In this document: in pieces, positions 34,147 through 45,682 of the stretch
Layout of the letters: each line of letters begins with the position of its first letter
Numbering within the stretch: position 1 is the stretch's first letter
Assembly: GCA_034769895.1 (NCBI GenBank)
Contig: CM068375.1
Coordinates: 251,141,542-251,205,541 of the forward strand
Source of the DNA: Magicicada septendecula
Lineage: Eukaryota; Arthropoda; Insecta; Hemiptera; Cicadidae
Direction of reading: 5' to 3'
Length of the DNA: 64,000 bases
The notes under the pieces: model-generated
What the model was told of the DNA's origin: nothing
Database searches by the model: none
The model's input: only the letters and a program-made list of their open reading frames with translations
Made by a program: the position numbers and the translations under genes

Positions 34147-35851
34147 ACTTCCATATTCCTTAAGGAATGGAAGTATGGTGATGGCAAAAAAAATCGTGTT
34201 CGAGATTATTGCAGATTCTGATTCTACTACACTCAAAACATGAAAAAAAGTCGTTTTCCGAAAAGTGTCTGTGTGTGTGTCTGTAGATTTTTTTTCTATG
34301 GCAAACGATAACTGCCGCAAATTCAAACAGAATCAAATAATTTTTTGCATACAGCCCTGATTTGCAGAGTACTCGCGACCTATTGTTTTTGGTGAAGATC
34401 GGTTGAGGGAAAGGGGTAGTTTACCTGCAACGGTTTTTTTTTAGCAAGGGTAATTTTGTTTGTTTGGCAAACGATAACAGCCGCAAATTCAAACAGAATC
34501 AAATAACGTTTCGCATACAGCCCTGAATTGTAGAGTTCTCAAGATCTGCTGATTTTGGTGAAGATCGGTTAAGGGAAAGGGGTAGTTTACCTGTAACGTT
34601 TTATGTTTTAACAAGGGTATTTCCTATGGCAAACGATAACAGCCGCAAATTCAAACAGAATCAAAGATTATTTGCATACAGCCCTGATTTGTAGAGTACT
34701 CAAGACCTATTGTTTTTGGTGAAGATCGGTTAAGGGGAAGGGGTAGTTTACCTGCAACGTTTTTTTATCAAGCGTATTTTCTATGGCAAACGATAACAGC
34801 CGCAAATTCAAACAGAATCAAATAATTTTTTGCATACATCCCTGATTTGTAGAGGTCTCAATGACTTTCGATTTTGGTGAAGATCGGTTAAGGGGAAGGG
34901 GTAGTTTACCTGCAACCTTTTACGTTTTAACAAGAGTAAAGTACTTGAAAATTTATTTAAACTTTTTGAAACAATGGTAATTGTTAAAAATAAAATAATT
35001 TTGTTGCCAGGCAATAAAATTATAATTTTTTCATTTTAATGTAATATAATATTTTTCATTTAATACAGCAATAAAAAGGCAGGTAAGACACAGCCTGGCT
35101 GTTTGGCTGAAAATGATTTTAAATATAAATCTTAGAATATGGAAGTCATGTATGGTTCTTCATACCGATATTTTACTTCCATATTCCTTAAGGAATGGAC
35201 GTATGGTGATGGCAAAAAAAATCGTGTTCGAGATTATTGCAGATTCTGATTCTACTACACTCAAAACATGAAAAAAAGTCGTTTTCCGAATAGTGTCTGT
35301 GTGTCTGTCTGTCTGTCTGTAGATTTTTTTCTATGGAAAACGATAACAGCCGCAAATTCAAACAGAATCAAATAATTTTTTGCATACGTCCCTGATTTGT
35401 AGAGGTCTCAATGACTTTCGATTTTGGTGAAGATCGGTTAAGGGGAAGGGGTAGTTTACCTGCAACCTTTTACGTTTTAACAAGAGTAAAGTACTTGAAA
35501 ATTTATTTAAACTTTTTGAAACAATGGTAATTGTTAAAAATAAAATAATTTTGTTGCCAGGCAATAAAATTATAATTTTTTCATTTTAATGTAATATAAT
35601 ATTTTTCATTTAATACAGCAATAAAAAGGCAGGTAAGACACAGCCTGGCTGTTTGGCTGAAAATGATTTTAAATATAAATCTTAGAATATGGAAGTCATG
35701 TATGGTTCTCCATACCGATATTTGACTTCCATATTCCTTAAGGAATGGAAGTATGGTGATGGCAAAAAAAATCGTGTTCGAGATTATTGCAGATTCTGAT
35801 TCTACTACACTCAAAACATGAAAAAAAGTCGTTTTCCGAAAAGTGTCTGTG

Positions 35852-35886
<35 letters not shown>

Positions 35887-38725
35887 AGATTTTTTTTCTA
35901 TGGCAAACGATAACTGCCGCAAATTCAAACAGAATCAAATAATTTTTTGCATACAGCCCTGATTTGCAGCGTACTCGCGACGTATTGTTTTTGGTGAAGA
36001 TCGGTTGAGGGAAAGGGGTAGTTTACCTGTAACGTTTTATGTTTTAACAAGGGTATTTCCTATGGCAAACGATAACAGCCGCAAATTCAAACAGAATCAA
36101 AAGATTATTTGCATACAGCCCTAAATTGTAGAGTTCTCAAGACCTATTGTTTTTGGTGAAGATCGGTTGAGGGAAAGGGGTAGTTTACCTGCAACGTTTT
36201 TTTAACAAGGGTATTTTCTATGGCAAACGATAACAGCCGCAAATTCAAACAGAATCAAATAATGTTTTGCATACAGCCCTGATTTGTAGAGTACTCAAGA
36301 CCTGTTGTTTTTGGTGAAGATCGGTTAAGGGGAAGGGGTAGTTTACCAGCAACGTTTTTTTATCAAGCGTATTTTCTATGGCAAACGATAACAGCCGCAA
36401 ATTCAAACAGAATCAAATAATTTTTTGCATACTTCCCTGAATTGTAGAGGCCTCAATGACTTTCGATTTTGGTGAAGATCGGTTAAGGGAAAGGGGTAGT
36501 TTACCTGTAACGTTTTATGTTTTAACAAGGGTATTTCCTATGGCAAACGATAACAGCCGCAAATTCAAACAGAATCAAAAGATTATTTGCATACAGCCCT
36601 AAATTGTAGAGTTCTCAAGACCTATTGTTTTTGGTGAAGATCGGTTGAGGGAAAGGGGTAGTTTACCTGCAACGTTTTTTTAACAAGGGTATTTTCTATG
36701 GCAAACGATAACAGCCGCAAATTCAAACAGAATCAAATAATGTTTTGCATACAGCCCTGATTTGTAGAGTACTCAAGACCTGTTGTTTTTGGTGAAGATC
36801 GGTTAAGGGGAAAGGGGTAGTTTACCTGCAACGTTTTTTTATCAAGCGTATTTTCTATGGCAAACGATAACAGCCGCAAATTCAAACAGAATCAAATAAT
36901 TTTTTGCATACTTCCCTGAATTGTAGAGGCCTCAATGACTTTCGATTTTGGTGAAGATCGGTTAAGGGGAAGGGGTAGTTTACCTGCAACCTTTTACGTT
37001 TTAACAAGAGTAAAGTACTTGAAAATTTATTTAAACTTTTTGAAACAATGGTAATTGTTAAAAATAAAATAATTTTGTTGCCAGGCAATAAAATTATAAT
37101 TTTTTCATTTTAATGTAATATAATATTTTTCATTTAATACAGCAATAAAAAGGTAGGTAAGACACAGCCTGGCTGTTTGGCTGAAAATGATTTTAAATAT
37201 AAATCTTAGAATATGGAAGTCATGTATGGTTCTCCATACCGATATTTTACTTCCATATTCCTTAAGGAATGGAAGTATGGTGATGGCAAAAAAAGTCGTT
37301 TTCCGAAAAGTGTCTGTGTGTGTGTGTCTGTCTGTCTGTCTGTCTGTGTGTCTGTAGATTTTTTTTCTATGGCAAACGATAACTGCCGCAAATTCAAACA
37401 GAATCAAATAATTTTTTGCATGCAGCTCTGATTTGCAGAGTACTCACGACCTATTGTTTTTGGTGAAGATCGGTTGAGGGAAAGGGGTAGTTTACCTGCA
37501 ACGGTTTTTTTTTAGCAAGGGTATTTTTGTTTGTTTGGCAAACGATAACAGCCGCAAATTCAAACAGAATCAAATAATGTTTCGCATACAGCCCTGAATT
37601 GTAGAGTTCTCAAGATCTGTTGATTTTGGTGAAGATCGGTTAAGGGAAAGGGGTAGTTTACCTGTAACGTTTTATGTTTTAACAAGGGTATTTCCTATGG
37701 CAAACGATAACAGCCGCAAATTCAAACAGAATCAAAAGATTATTTGCATACAGCCCTAAATTGTAGAGTTCTCAAGACCTATTGTTTTTGGTGAAGTTCG
37801 GTTGAGGGAAAGGGGTAGTTTACCTGCAACGTTTTTTTAACAAGGGTATTTTCTATGACAAACGATAACAGCCGCAAATTCAAACAGCATCAAATAATGT
37901 TTTGCATACAGCCCTGATTTGTAGAGTACTCAAGACCTATTGTTTTTGGTGAAGATCGGTTAAGGGAAAGGGGTAGTTTACCTGTAACGTTTTATGTTTT
38001 AACAAGGGTATTTCCTATGGCAAACGATAACAACCGCAAATTCAAACAGAATCAAAAGATTATTTGCATACAGCCCTAAATTGTAGAGTTCTCAAGACCT
38101 ATTGTTTTTGGTGAAGATCGGTTGAGGGAAAGGGGTAGTTTACCTGCAACGTTTTTTTAACAAGGGTATTTTCTATGGCAAACGATAACAGCCGCAAATT
38201 CAAACAGAATCAAATAATGTTTTGCATAGAGCCCTGATTTGTAGAGTACTCAAGACCTATTGTTTTTGGTGAAGATCGGTTAAGGGGAAGGGGTAGTTTA
38301 CCTGCAACGTTTTTTTATCAAGTGTATTTTCTATGGCAAACGATAACAGCCGCAAATTCAAACAGAATCAAATAATTTTTTGCATACGTCCCTGAATTGT
38401 AGAGGTCTCAATGACTTTCGTTTTTGGTGAAGATCGGTTAAGGGGAAGGGGTAGTTTACCTGCAACCTTTTACGTTTTAACAAGAGTAAAGTACTTGAAA
38501 ATTTATTTAAACTTTTTGAAACAATGGTAATTGTTAAAAATAAAATAATTTTGTTGCCAGGCAATAAAATTATAATTTTTTCATTTTAATGTAATATAAT
38601 ATTTTTCATTTAATACAGCAATAAAAAGGCAGGTAAGACACAGCCTGGCTGTTTGGCTGAAAATGATTTTAAATATAAATCTTAGAATATGGAAGTCATG
38701 TATGGTTCTCCATACCGATATTTTT
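34147..38725 (+). repeat. Higher-order tandem array of ~160-bp monomers
   Basis: About 19 monomers, each with CAAACGATAACAGCCGCAAA, then a GAAGATCGGTTAAGG block and TAGTTTACCTGCAACGTTTT, spaced about 155-168 bp. They are packed in four blocks starting at 34147, 35175, 35725 and 37249, with 4, 1, 7 and 7 monomers. Every block opens with ACTTCCATATTCCTTAAGGA and a variable GTCT microsatellite. Every block closes with an AT-rich segment, AAGACACAGCCTGGCTG and ATGGAAGTCATGTATGG. The recurring minus-strand ORF of 68 codons is part of the repeat and shows no sign of being a gene. Confidence 0.95.
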
Positions 38726-39675
38726 AAATTTCTATACAAACTATGGGCCTACGAAATGGGCAGTGCAGTGGTAAAGTATATTGTTATTTAATCCATTGTT
38801 GACTAGAATTCTAAAAATGGCTATTCCAACCTTACCTAACCTTTCATGCGTTTATTAGATTATAGTGAGTTTACATATTTCTTGGGCCACTGTAGCTGCT
38901 TCTTTGCGTTTTCTTCAAAGTGAGCTGCATTTCAAGTTTCACGATTTCAAGGAGCTGCTGTTTCAGTGGACCCTTGCTTTTCAACTTTCTCGGAGTAACC
39001 TTTTGTTGCACAGTTGAATAATGCATTGTAACACTGAAGTCAGCCATTTCCCTTTGAAGATCGTGACTTGACTTTTCAGATCGATTTTAGATAGCCTAAC
39101 AAGCAAGGAATTGTCTCTTTCTCTACTCTTTCTTTTTCTACCACACTCTCCTTTTCTTTGCGACTCAACAGAACCAAACTCATTTTTCAGGCAGATAATT
39201 GAATTGACAGGCAGATATTTTTAAACTCACCCACATTGTGCTGCAATTTGACATGACGTTAAAGAAAGCTCATGGAGATAACGATTTCAGTTCATTTTTT
39301 TGGTGTATGATCCATGTAGAAAATGTATCATATCAAATGACTATGGTCAAGTATTACAAAATATGCAGCAAAACCAAATGCATTGACTACAAAAATTGTA
39401 TAACTCTATTAATAAAGTTATTAATTAATAACTTTTACAGAGCACTGCACACTAAACGATAAAAGACAAACAACTTCTTTGAGCACAGCAGTTTACAAAG
39501 TAACCAACAAATTAATGTGAACTTTCAAAGAACAGTGTGGCCGAATTAACTGAAACTTCTCTCTACAGTACAATGTTTCCATTAATTTGCACAACACTGT
39601 ATTTTTCTATATTTACATTATACATCTTGTAATATGGATAACTCAATTTTTTCATAAAATAAAACTAAAAAATCG
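38726..39675. other. Unassigned spacer between the two arrays
   Basis: No repeat or coding function recognised; the 74-codon ORF at 39238 looks fortuitous. Confidence 0.5.
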
Positions 39676-39734
39676 GTATGGAGAACCATACATGACTTCC
39701 ATATTCTAAGATTTATATTTAAAATCATTTTCGA

Positions 39735-39977
39735 AATGAAATATTACCATAGAAACTACTTCTTTCTACTTACTGCTTCAGCCTTAACCACAGTACTGTG
39801 GTCACTAACGTATACCACCTCACGTTATCGCACTCGATTTTCACTGATGATGGAAGTCGATGGCATTGCTGAAATGTCTGGTTTTGTAGAAAACATTGGA
39901 CTACGGCCAAATATCCCGGGAAGGAATTTTAACAAAAACTACTTCTTTGTTGCCGATAACGTTGTACACATATATAT
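39735..39977 (+). other. Insert in the inverted array, possible Penelope-type tail
   Basis: CTGATGATGGAAGTCGATGG and CTGAAATG (39846-39883) recall the ends of Penelope-like elements, but no complete hammerhead can be folded by eye. The 95-codon ORF across it has no recognised domain. Confidence 0.3.
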
Positions 39978-40808
39978 CAGTGGCGAAGTTACATGGAGGC
40001 AATTGAGGCAATGCCTACCCTAAAAAATTCAGTAGAATAAAAATTATAAATACGTATGAACTACATAACGTAAAGATTATACATTGTTACTGCAACTGTC
40101 AAATTTATTAAACCGAAACGTGCTATATTGAGCGACCGCTAGATGGTGACAGGTGAGATTCGGCATAGTTCGTTTAAAGCGAATGAGGCAACCTGAACTT
40201 GCCTCAGCGTTTTTTGTATACATCGTATGTAAGCAATGTAGTGGTGTGATAGGGAAGTGTAGGGAGGGGGGATTGTCCCGCGCTGTACACATAGAGCGTT
40301 GAGGCATGCCTCACTTCTGTGGTCCAAACAGTTAAGTTAAAGCGCCTGTGTTGTTTCTAAGTGTTTATTTTATGCGGTTATTAAAAGTGTCACTGTTATT
40401 CCGCTGAACTAACAGATGATCAAGATTGTTATTTGAATTATTTGTAACATTAAACATATATATAGAAACTAATCAAGTTTAAAAATTTGAAGTTCAATCA
40501 GTTGTATTATTGTGTATGACTAATACAAGGATTGTTCAACAGACACACGTATAGAGCTGTAAAGCATTTTTTATTCAACGATTTTAAAAGAAGTCTCCAA
40601 TAACATTAAGACATGAGTTCCACTGTTGCGCTACCCTGTAGATTCCCTGCTAGTAAAATTCTTACGGCTGTTTGTGGAACCATTCGGTTACAGCAAACTC
40701 TACCTCAGCGTCCGATTTGACCCACCGTCCTTTTAGTGATTCCTTAAAAAAAATTTAAGATAAGATTTTTGCCTACCCATTCATTAACTACTAGCTTCGC
40801 CAGTAAGC
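39978..40808. mobile_element. hAT-type MITE, copy 2
   Basis: Same sequence and orientation as 19063-19883, starting CAGTGGCGAAGTTACATGG after ATATATAT. The right terminus is damaged: CTTCGCCAGTAAGC replaces CTTCGCCACTG, so the 8-bp duplication cannot be verified. Confidence 0.85.
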
Positions 40809-40927
40809 AAATTGATGTCCATTATTTTGGCTTGCACGCGTTATATTGGTGTGGGTTTCGGCACTTTCCATTTAAAAAGCGTGCAAACGTAAGAAAATAA
40901 ACATGAGTGAAGCCAGAAATAACGTGA

Positions 40928-40968
<41 letters not shown>
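40928..40968 (+). repeat. (GT)n microsatellite
   Basis: About 19 GT units followed by GTTT repeats, at the edge of the inverted array. Confidence 0.95.
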
Positions 40969-40971
<3 letters not shown>

Positions 40972-42206
40972 TTTGTTTGTGTCTTACCTGCCTTTTTATT
41001 GCCGTATTAAATGAAAAATATATTACATTAAAACGAAAAAATTTTAATTTTATTGCCTGGCAACAAAATTATTTTATTTTTAACAATTACCATTGTTTCA
41101 AAAAGTTTAAACAAATTTTCAAGTACTTTACTCTTGTTAAAATGTAAAAGGTTGCAGGGAAACTACCCCTTCCCCTTAACCGATCTTCACCAAAATCGAA
41201 AGTCCTTGAGACCTCTACAATTCAGGGACGTATGCAAAAAATTATTTGATTCTGTTTGAATTTGCGCCTGTTATCGTTTGCCATAGAAAATACGCTTGAT
41301 AAAAAACGTTGCAGGTAAACTACCCCTTCCCCTCAACCGATCTTCACCAAAAACAATAGGTCTTGAGTACTCTACAAATCAGGGCTGTATGCAGAAAATT
41401 ATTTGATTCTGTTTGAATTTGCGGCTGTTATCGTTTGCCATAGAAAATACCCTTGTTAAAAAAAACGTTGCAGGTAAACTACCCCTTTCCCTTAACCGAT
41501 CTTCACCAAAAACAATAGGTCTTGAGAACTCTACAATTTAGGGCTGTATGCAAATAATCTTTTGATTCTGTTTGAATTTGCGGCTGTTATCGTTTGCCAT
41601 AGGAAATACCCTTGTTAAAACATAAAACGTTACAGGTAAACTACCCCTGTCTCTTAACCGATCTTCACAAAAAACAATAGGTCTTGAGAACTCTATAATT
41701 CAGGGCTGTATGCGAAACATTATTTGATTCTGTTTGAATTTGCGGCTGTTATCGTTTGCCAAAAAAAAAAAATTCCCTTGATAAAAAAAACCGTTGCATG
41801 TAAACTACCCCTTTCCCTCAACCGATCTTCACCAAAAACAATAGGTCGTGAGTACTCTACAAATCAGGGCTGTATGAAAAAAATTATTTGATTCTGTTTG
41901 ATTTTGCGGCAGTTATCGTTTGCCATAGAAAAAAAATCTACAGACACACAGACACTTTTCGGAAAACGACTTTTTTTCATGTTTTGAGTGTAGTACAATC
42001 AGAATCTGCAATAATCTCGAACACGATTTTTTTTGCCATCACCATACTTCCATTCCTTAAGGAATATGGAAGTAAAAATTAAGTCTAACATTTACATTGA
42101 ATGTGGAATATACAAAATAAAAAGTAAATTTATTTAAATAAATTTCACAATTCTTATAAGTTTGGATTTTTGTGACATTATTGTGTTTGTCTTATGTTAT
42201 TTACAG

Positions 42207-42366
42207 TCGCTTCATAATAAACGTACCAGGGGAAGAGAGAAAAGACTTGATTAGAATTTGCTTCCAGATAGAATTAGCACATTGGTTTTATTTGGATTTT
42301 TATTGTCCTGATGAAGTAAAACTGAAACCATGTGGAATGAAAGAGTTTACAGCACACATTTTTCAG
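42207..42366 (+). CDS. DCP2: DCP2 exon 2 (mRNA-decapping enzyme 2)
   Basis: A TTATGTTATTTACAG acceptor precedes the exon and a perfect CAG/GTATGT donor follows. It encodes SRFIINVPGEERKDLI, then RICFQIELAHWFYLDFYC and GMKEFTAHIFQ. EER and the block FQIELAHWFYLDFY are diagnostic of the DCP2 regulatory domain, which binds DCP1. With exon 1 it gives 81 codons and ends in phase 0. Coding continues in a third exon, expected to lead into the Nudix domain; neither that exon nor the Nudix box was found in the remaining 21.6 kb, so intron 2 is at least that long. No lesions are seen, so the gene is probably functional. Confidence 0.95.
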
Positions 42367-42631
42367 GTATGTATAATTTGTTTAAAATTAGTACTTTAGA
42401 GACTATGTGTTTAAGACGTCAAAGATACAGAATTTCATTTGTATATTTCCAAGAACATTTGAAATGTTTGTAAGCAAAGTGTTTAATAGGAGGAAGTATA
42501 ACATTCCCAGAATTCCCACAGTATAACACTACGGTGGTGAGTCATACAGTCATTCACACTCGAGCATCTACTGATATGTCCTAAGATGTTCTTGCCTAGC
42601 AGACTGGGTCTTTTTCTGGGTAACGGATGAT

Positions 42632-42662
<31 letters not shown>

Positions 42663-42792
42663 ACACACGAATGTACTGGTAGTGGAATGTGAGTGACATG
42701 AATCCGGAGCAGTAATCATATTTAGCATGAAAGTTTGCAAAGTGCGAGTGAGATGTTAGCTCTATACAGCTGGCTTTTGGTGAAAACTTGTC
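42367..42792 (+). other. DCP2 intron 2, start
   Basis: Intron sequence after the GTATGT donor, with a (GT)n(GC)n(AC)n run at 42632-42668, a potential Z-DNA-forming tract. Nothing else recognised. Confidence 0.6.
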
Positions 42793-42848
42793 ATGAAGAA
42801 ATCAGTTGCTTTTGTATGTCACATGGAATTTAAGGAGGGGTGGCAAGA
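42793..42848 (+). pseudogene. Mariner relic, 5' fragment left of C3
   Basis: Reads MKKSVAFVCHMEFKEGWQD into the C3 insertion and continues in the same frame at 54721. EFKEG-type sequence fits the region between the two DNA-binding motifs of mariner transposases. Assignment depends on the fragment beyond C3. Confidence 0.45.
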
Positions 42849-43315
42849 TGTAACTTTTTAATTTAATTTTGATTTATTATTTATTTTTATCAAGTGCATA
42901 ATTATCGTACTTACCACATAATTATGGTATACTGCTCCGGTGCTCATGGTTCACTTACTCTTATGACTTTTATTTATTGGGTCCAGGTTCGTTATAGGCA
43001 AGATTGCGGAAACAGTGGAGTGCGAAATAAAAACTCTATAAGCGTTTTTATACATGAACATTGTTTTTACTCAAACCAAATTTGCATATCTTCCATACAG
43101 GTTATAATGACGTTGTTTCTCTACAAAACAAGATGGCGTCTACCAGTTATTCTTACTACGCTATATAATCTTCAGTGTTTCATTCTTCTTTATTTATTCA
43201 TTTTGGCTTAAGATCTTTTGTCAGTCGTTATTGGAAGTTTACTGAGGTTAATAAAATTACGTTTCCACAAACCAATGTCTACATTGTAGGCCGGCCTTTC
43301 ATTCTACCATGCGTT

Positions 43316-43317
<2 letters not shown>

Positions 43318-43389
<72 letters not shown>
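43318..43389 (+). repeat. (AC)n microsatellite inside the C3 LTR
   Basis: About 36 AC units here but only about 10 in the other LTR (54020-54040), so it expanded or contracted after insertion. Confidence 0.95.
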
Positions 43390-43390
<1 letters not shown>

Positions 43391-45587
43391 TACATGTTAT
43401 TTCATTTTATATTTCTGAGCTCATATATATATATATATTGTAACAATAATTGGGTGTACTTCCTTTATTCTTAAAGCCCCTCGTTGGGTTCGTCAATATG
43501 TAACAATAAAACGAGGTCGTACCTGTTAAAATGTGTCACACTTGTTTATTTTTTGTGTATTAGTGTGAATGTAGTGTGTTTGCCTCACACCGGTCGTTAC
43601 ATAAATCGACGTCACTACTGGAGTCTGTAGCGTTGTCAATATTACCAGTACAACCTACCTGTTAATTCATAGGGTTGCGAATCCCGGGTGGCGCCAAATT
43701 GTTTTTATTAAAACAATTAAAGTAGTTAAATTCTAAGATAATACGTGTTATTAGCATGGACAGCTGTTATTAGCGTTCGAATGGTTCCCGCTGTTATACA
43801 GGTTGTCGTCTCGACCACTCGTGATGAGCGCTAGTTGTCTATTGAATAAAACTTGCTAACACACATATACTCTACAACGTCCTTTGAAATAAAAAGATAG
43901 TAATACTCGGTACTGTGATTTTAATACAAATTCAATCATTAATTAATATAACAAAAGGATTATAAATAATTTGATAACAAATAGCTCCGGCTTACAGCAT
44001 GAAACACAAAAATATCTCAGAGTTGGCAAAATTGATTTTAAAACACTTTCTGTTTCCGATATGGCGTCAGTTCATCAATATATTACTATGTTTAAAATCT
44101 GGAGTTCTTTGGATTATGAAATAAGACATAAACGTTGGTTACATTAAAAAAGTACACTACCATACCTTATACGTACTTAGAAAGTATAATGTGTTTTTAC
44201 AAATTGTTCGGTAGTGTCGTATTTTTTGTTACAACATAATCCTCTCAATCGAGGTTATATGTTGATTAATAAAATGTTTTTATGTAAGTAAATTATGCTT
44301 TAACACCTTTGAAAGAAAATAATATTTGTTCAATAGTGAGCAATTTTATCATTTGGGAAATAATTTAAGTAATTTGGTTTTTTGGGATTAAGGAATTTAT
44401 TCGATACTTATCAGTTCAGATTGCGTGATGTGTAGTCATCGTAGTAGTGGATATTAGGCCAATTTGGATTAGTTTTAAGCTTCCAACATCTTTTCAATCT
44501 CGTCTTGGGTTTTTTGATAATTAATTTATTTAATTTGGTTCCAGGACATCGTTAATTCTTGGTAGGTCGACATCTACTTGTCTTTGGTCATCTTGGTTCA
44601 CTTTCGAAACTTGTAGTAACTATTTAAATTAAAATTTCAATCATTCCAATTTTGCGTGCCGCTTACCCACGCGTCGTTTTTTTGAGTCTCAATTATTTAA
44701 CGGAAAATAAGCCCTCAACGGCTCGTTACCATAGTAACCGCAATCCTGGGAATGTCTTCAAAGACATTGTTAAGATATTTGAATTTTTATTCAAATTTAT
44801 TAAGTATTTTCCTAATGGTTTTATTCCTTTATAATTCCTTTGGGGTAATAAATGATATCACTATTATCTTTCTTTCCTTTCAAGGTTTACAATGATACCT
44901 CATAAGGTCATATTCTGTTATACATTAACTTTAGTCTAAATATTTGACATTTGATAAATTACATATCTTTCTTAAATTAAACTTTTATAATAACATTTCT
45001 GTTTTAAAATGATTGACATATAATTACTGGCCATTTACTGGTCTTAGATTAGTAAAGTTTCTTGCGAAATTGTTACAATTTACTTTTGAGTGTTTCTGAC
45101 AGTTAGATGTTTACATAGCTAAGATTAGCCATGATGGTTTTTTGGTGTATCTCTTTTAAATTACATTTTGAATTCAGCCTGATGGGCTTCACTTAGTTAT
45201 CATATTTTTTCAACATACATTTTCATTACACATATTTTAAAATATAATAATTAGGTGTATGGACTGTAGGTTCTCTTCAGCCATATCTCCTTCATAACAT
45301 TGAACTAAACTTTTCTTTACAAGTTACTATTTATTGTTAGTTCTAATATTGATTCCTTTCTTTTGTTACAATCTAGGGTGATAAACATCATCACTTCTTA
45401 TAAAATTATGAAAGTTAATTCCCCTTTCAACATGGGGTGTTTTATTCATTGTAGTCTTAATTTTAACAACAAAACTTTATTTCTATTCTACTATACCATG
45501 TTATATTCTTCGTATTGTTTAAATTAGCAGCCATCCTTACTTTTCTTTTATAAAATTACTAAACTGCTATAATTGTTTTTATTATTT

Positions 45588-45625
45588 AGACAAAGCTTTT
45601 CGTCATTACTGACATCTTCAGGTCT
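45588..45625 (-). ncRNA. Hammerhead ribozyme candidate, left arm of palindrome
   Basis: Exact mirror copy on the minus strand of the candidate at 45645-45682. Confidence 0.7.
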
Positions 45626-45644
45626 TAAACAACCTGGTTGTTTA

Positions 45645-45682
45645 AGACCTGAAGATGTCAGTAATGACGAAAAGCTTTGTCT
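45645..45682 (+). ncRNA. Hammerhead ribozyme candidate, right arm of palindrome
   Basis: Stem I is AGAC (45645-45648) with GTCT (45679-45682), extendable by TTT/AAA past a bulged A. The core is CTGAAGA (45649-45655), which fits CUGANGA, and GAAA (45669-45672). Stem II is GTCA/TGAC closed by a GTAA tetraloop. Helix III is the minimal self-complementary AAGCTT, and T45678 is the predicted cleavage nucleotide. The plan, including one extra base before stem II, matches the candidate at 10026-10072 despite different stem sequences. Confidence 0.7.

Larger units (their letters stand above)
39676..42076 (-). repeat. Inverted, interrupted copy of the tandem-array block
   Basis: 39676-39734 is the block's closing segment reversed. 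After about 1.25 kb of other DNA, 40978-42076 continues with the AT-rich segment, five monomers (GTTATCGTTTGCC at about 41266, 41429, 41588, 41751, 41921) and the opening CTTCCATTCCTTAAGGAATA. The interruption replaces only about 18 bases of the block. Confidence 0.9.

Noticed and set aside
34808..38564. Recurring 68-codon minus-strand ORF (MPGNKIILFLT...)
   Set aside because: It is identical only because it lies at the closing end of each satellite block, overlaps AT-rich spacer, and has no start or codon signal beyond the repeat itself.
39846..39890. Third hammerhead at CTGATGATGGAAG
   Set aside because: A GAAA is present but no stem II or stem I of useful length can be paired by eye.
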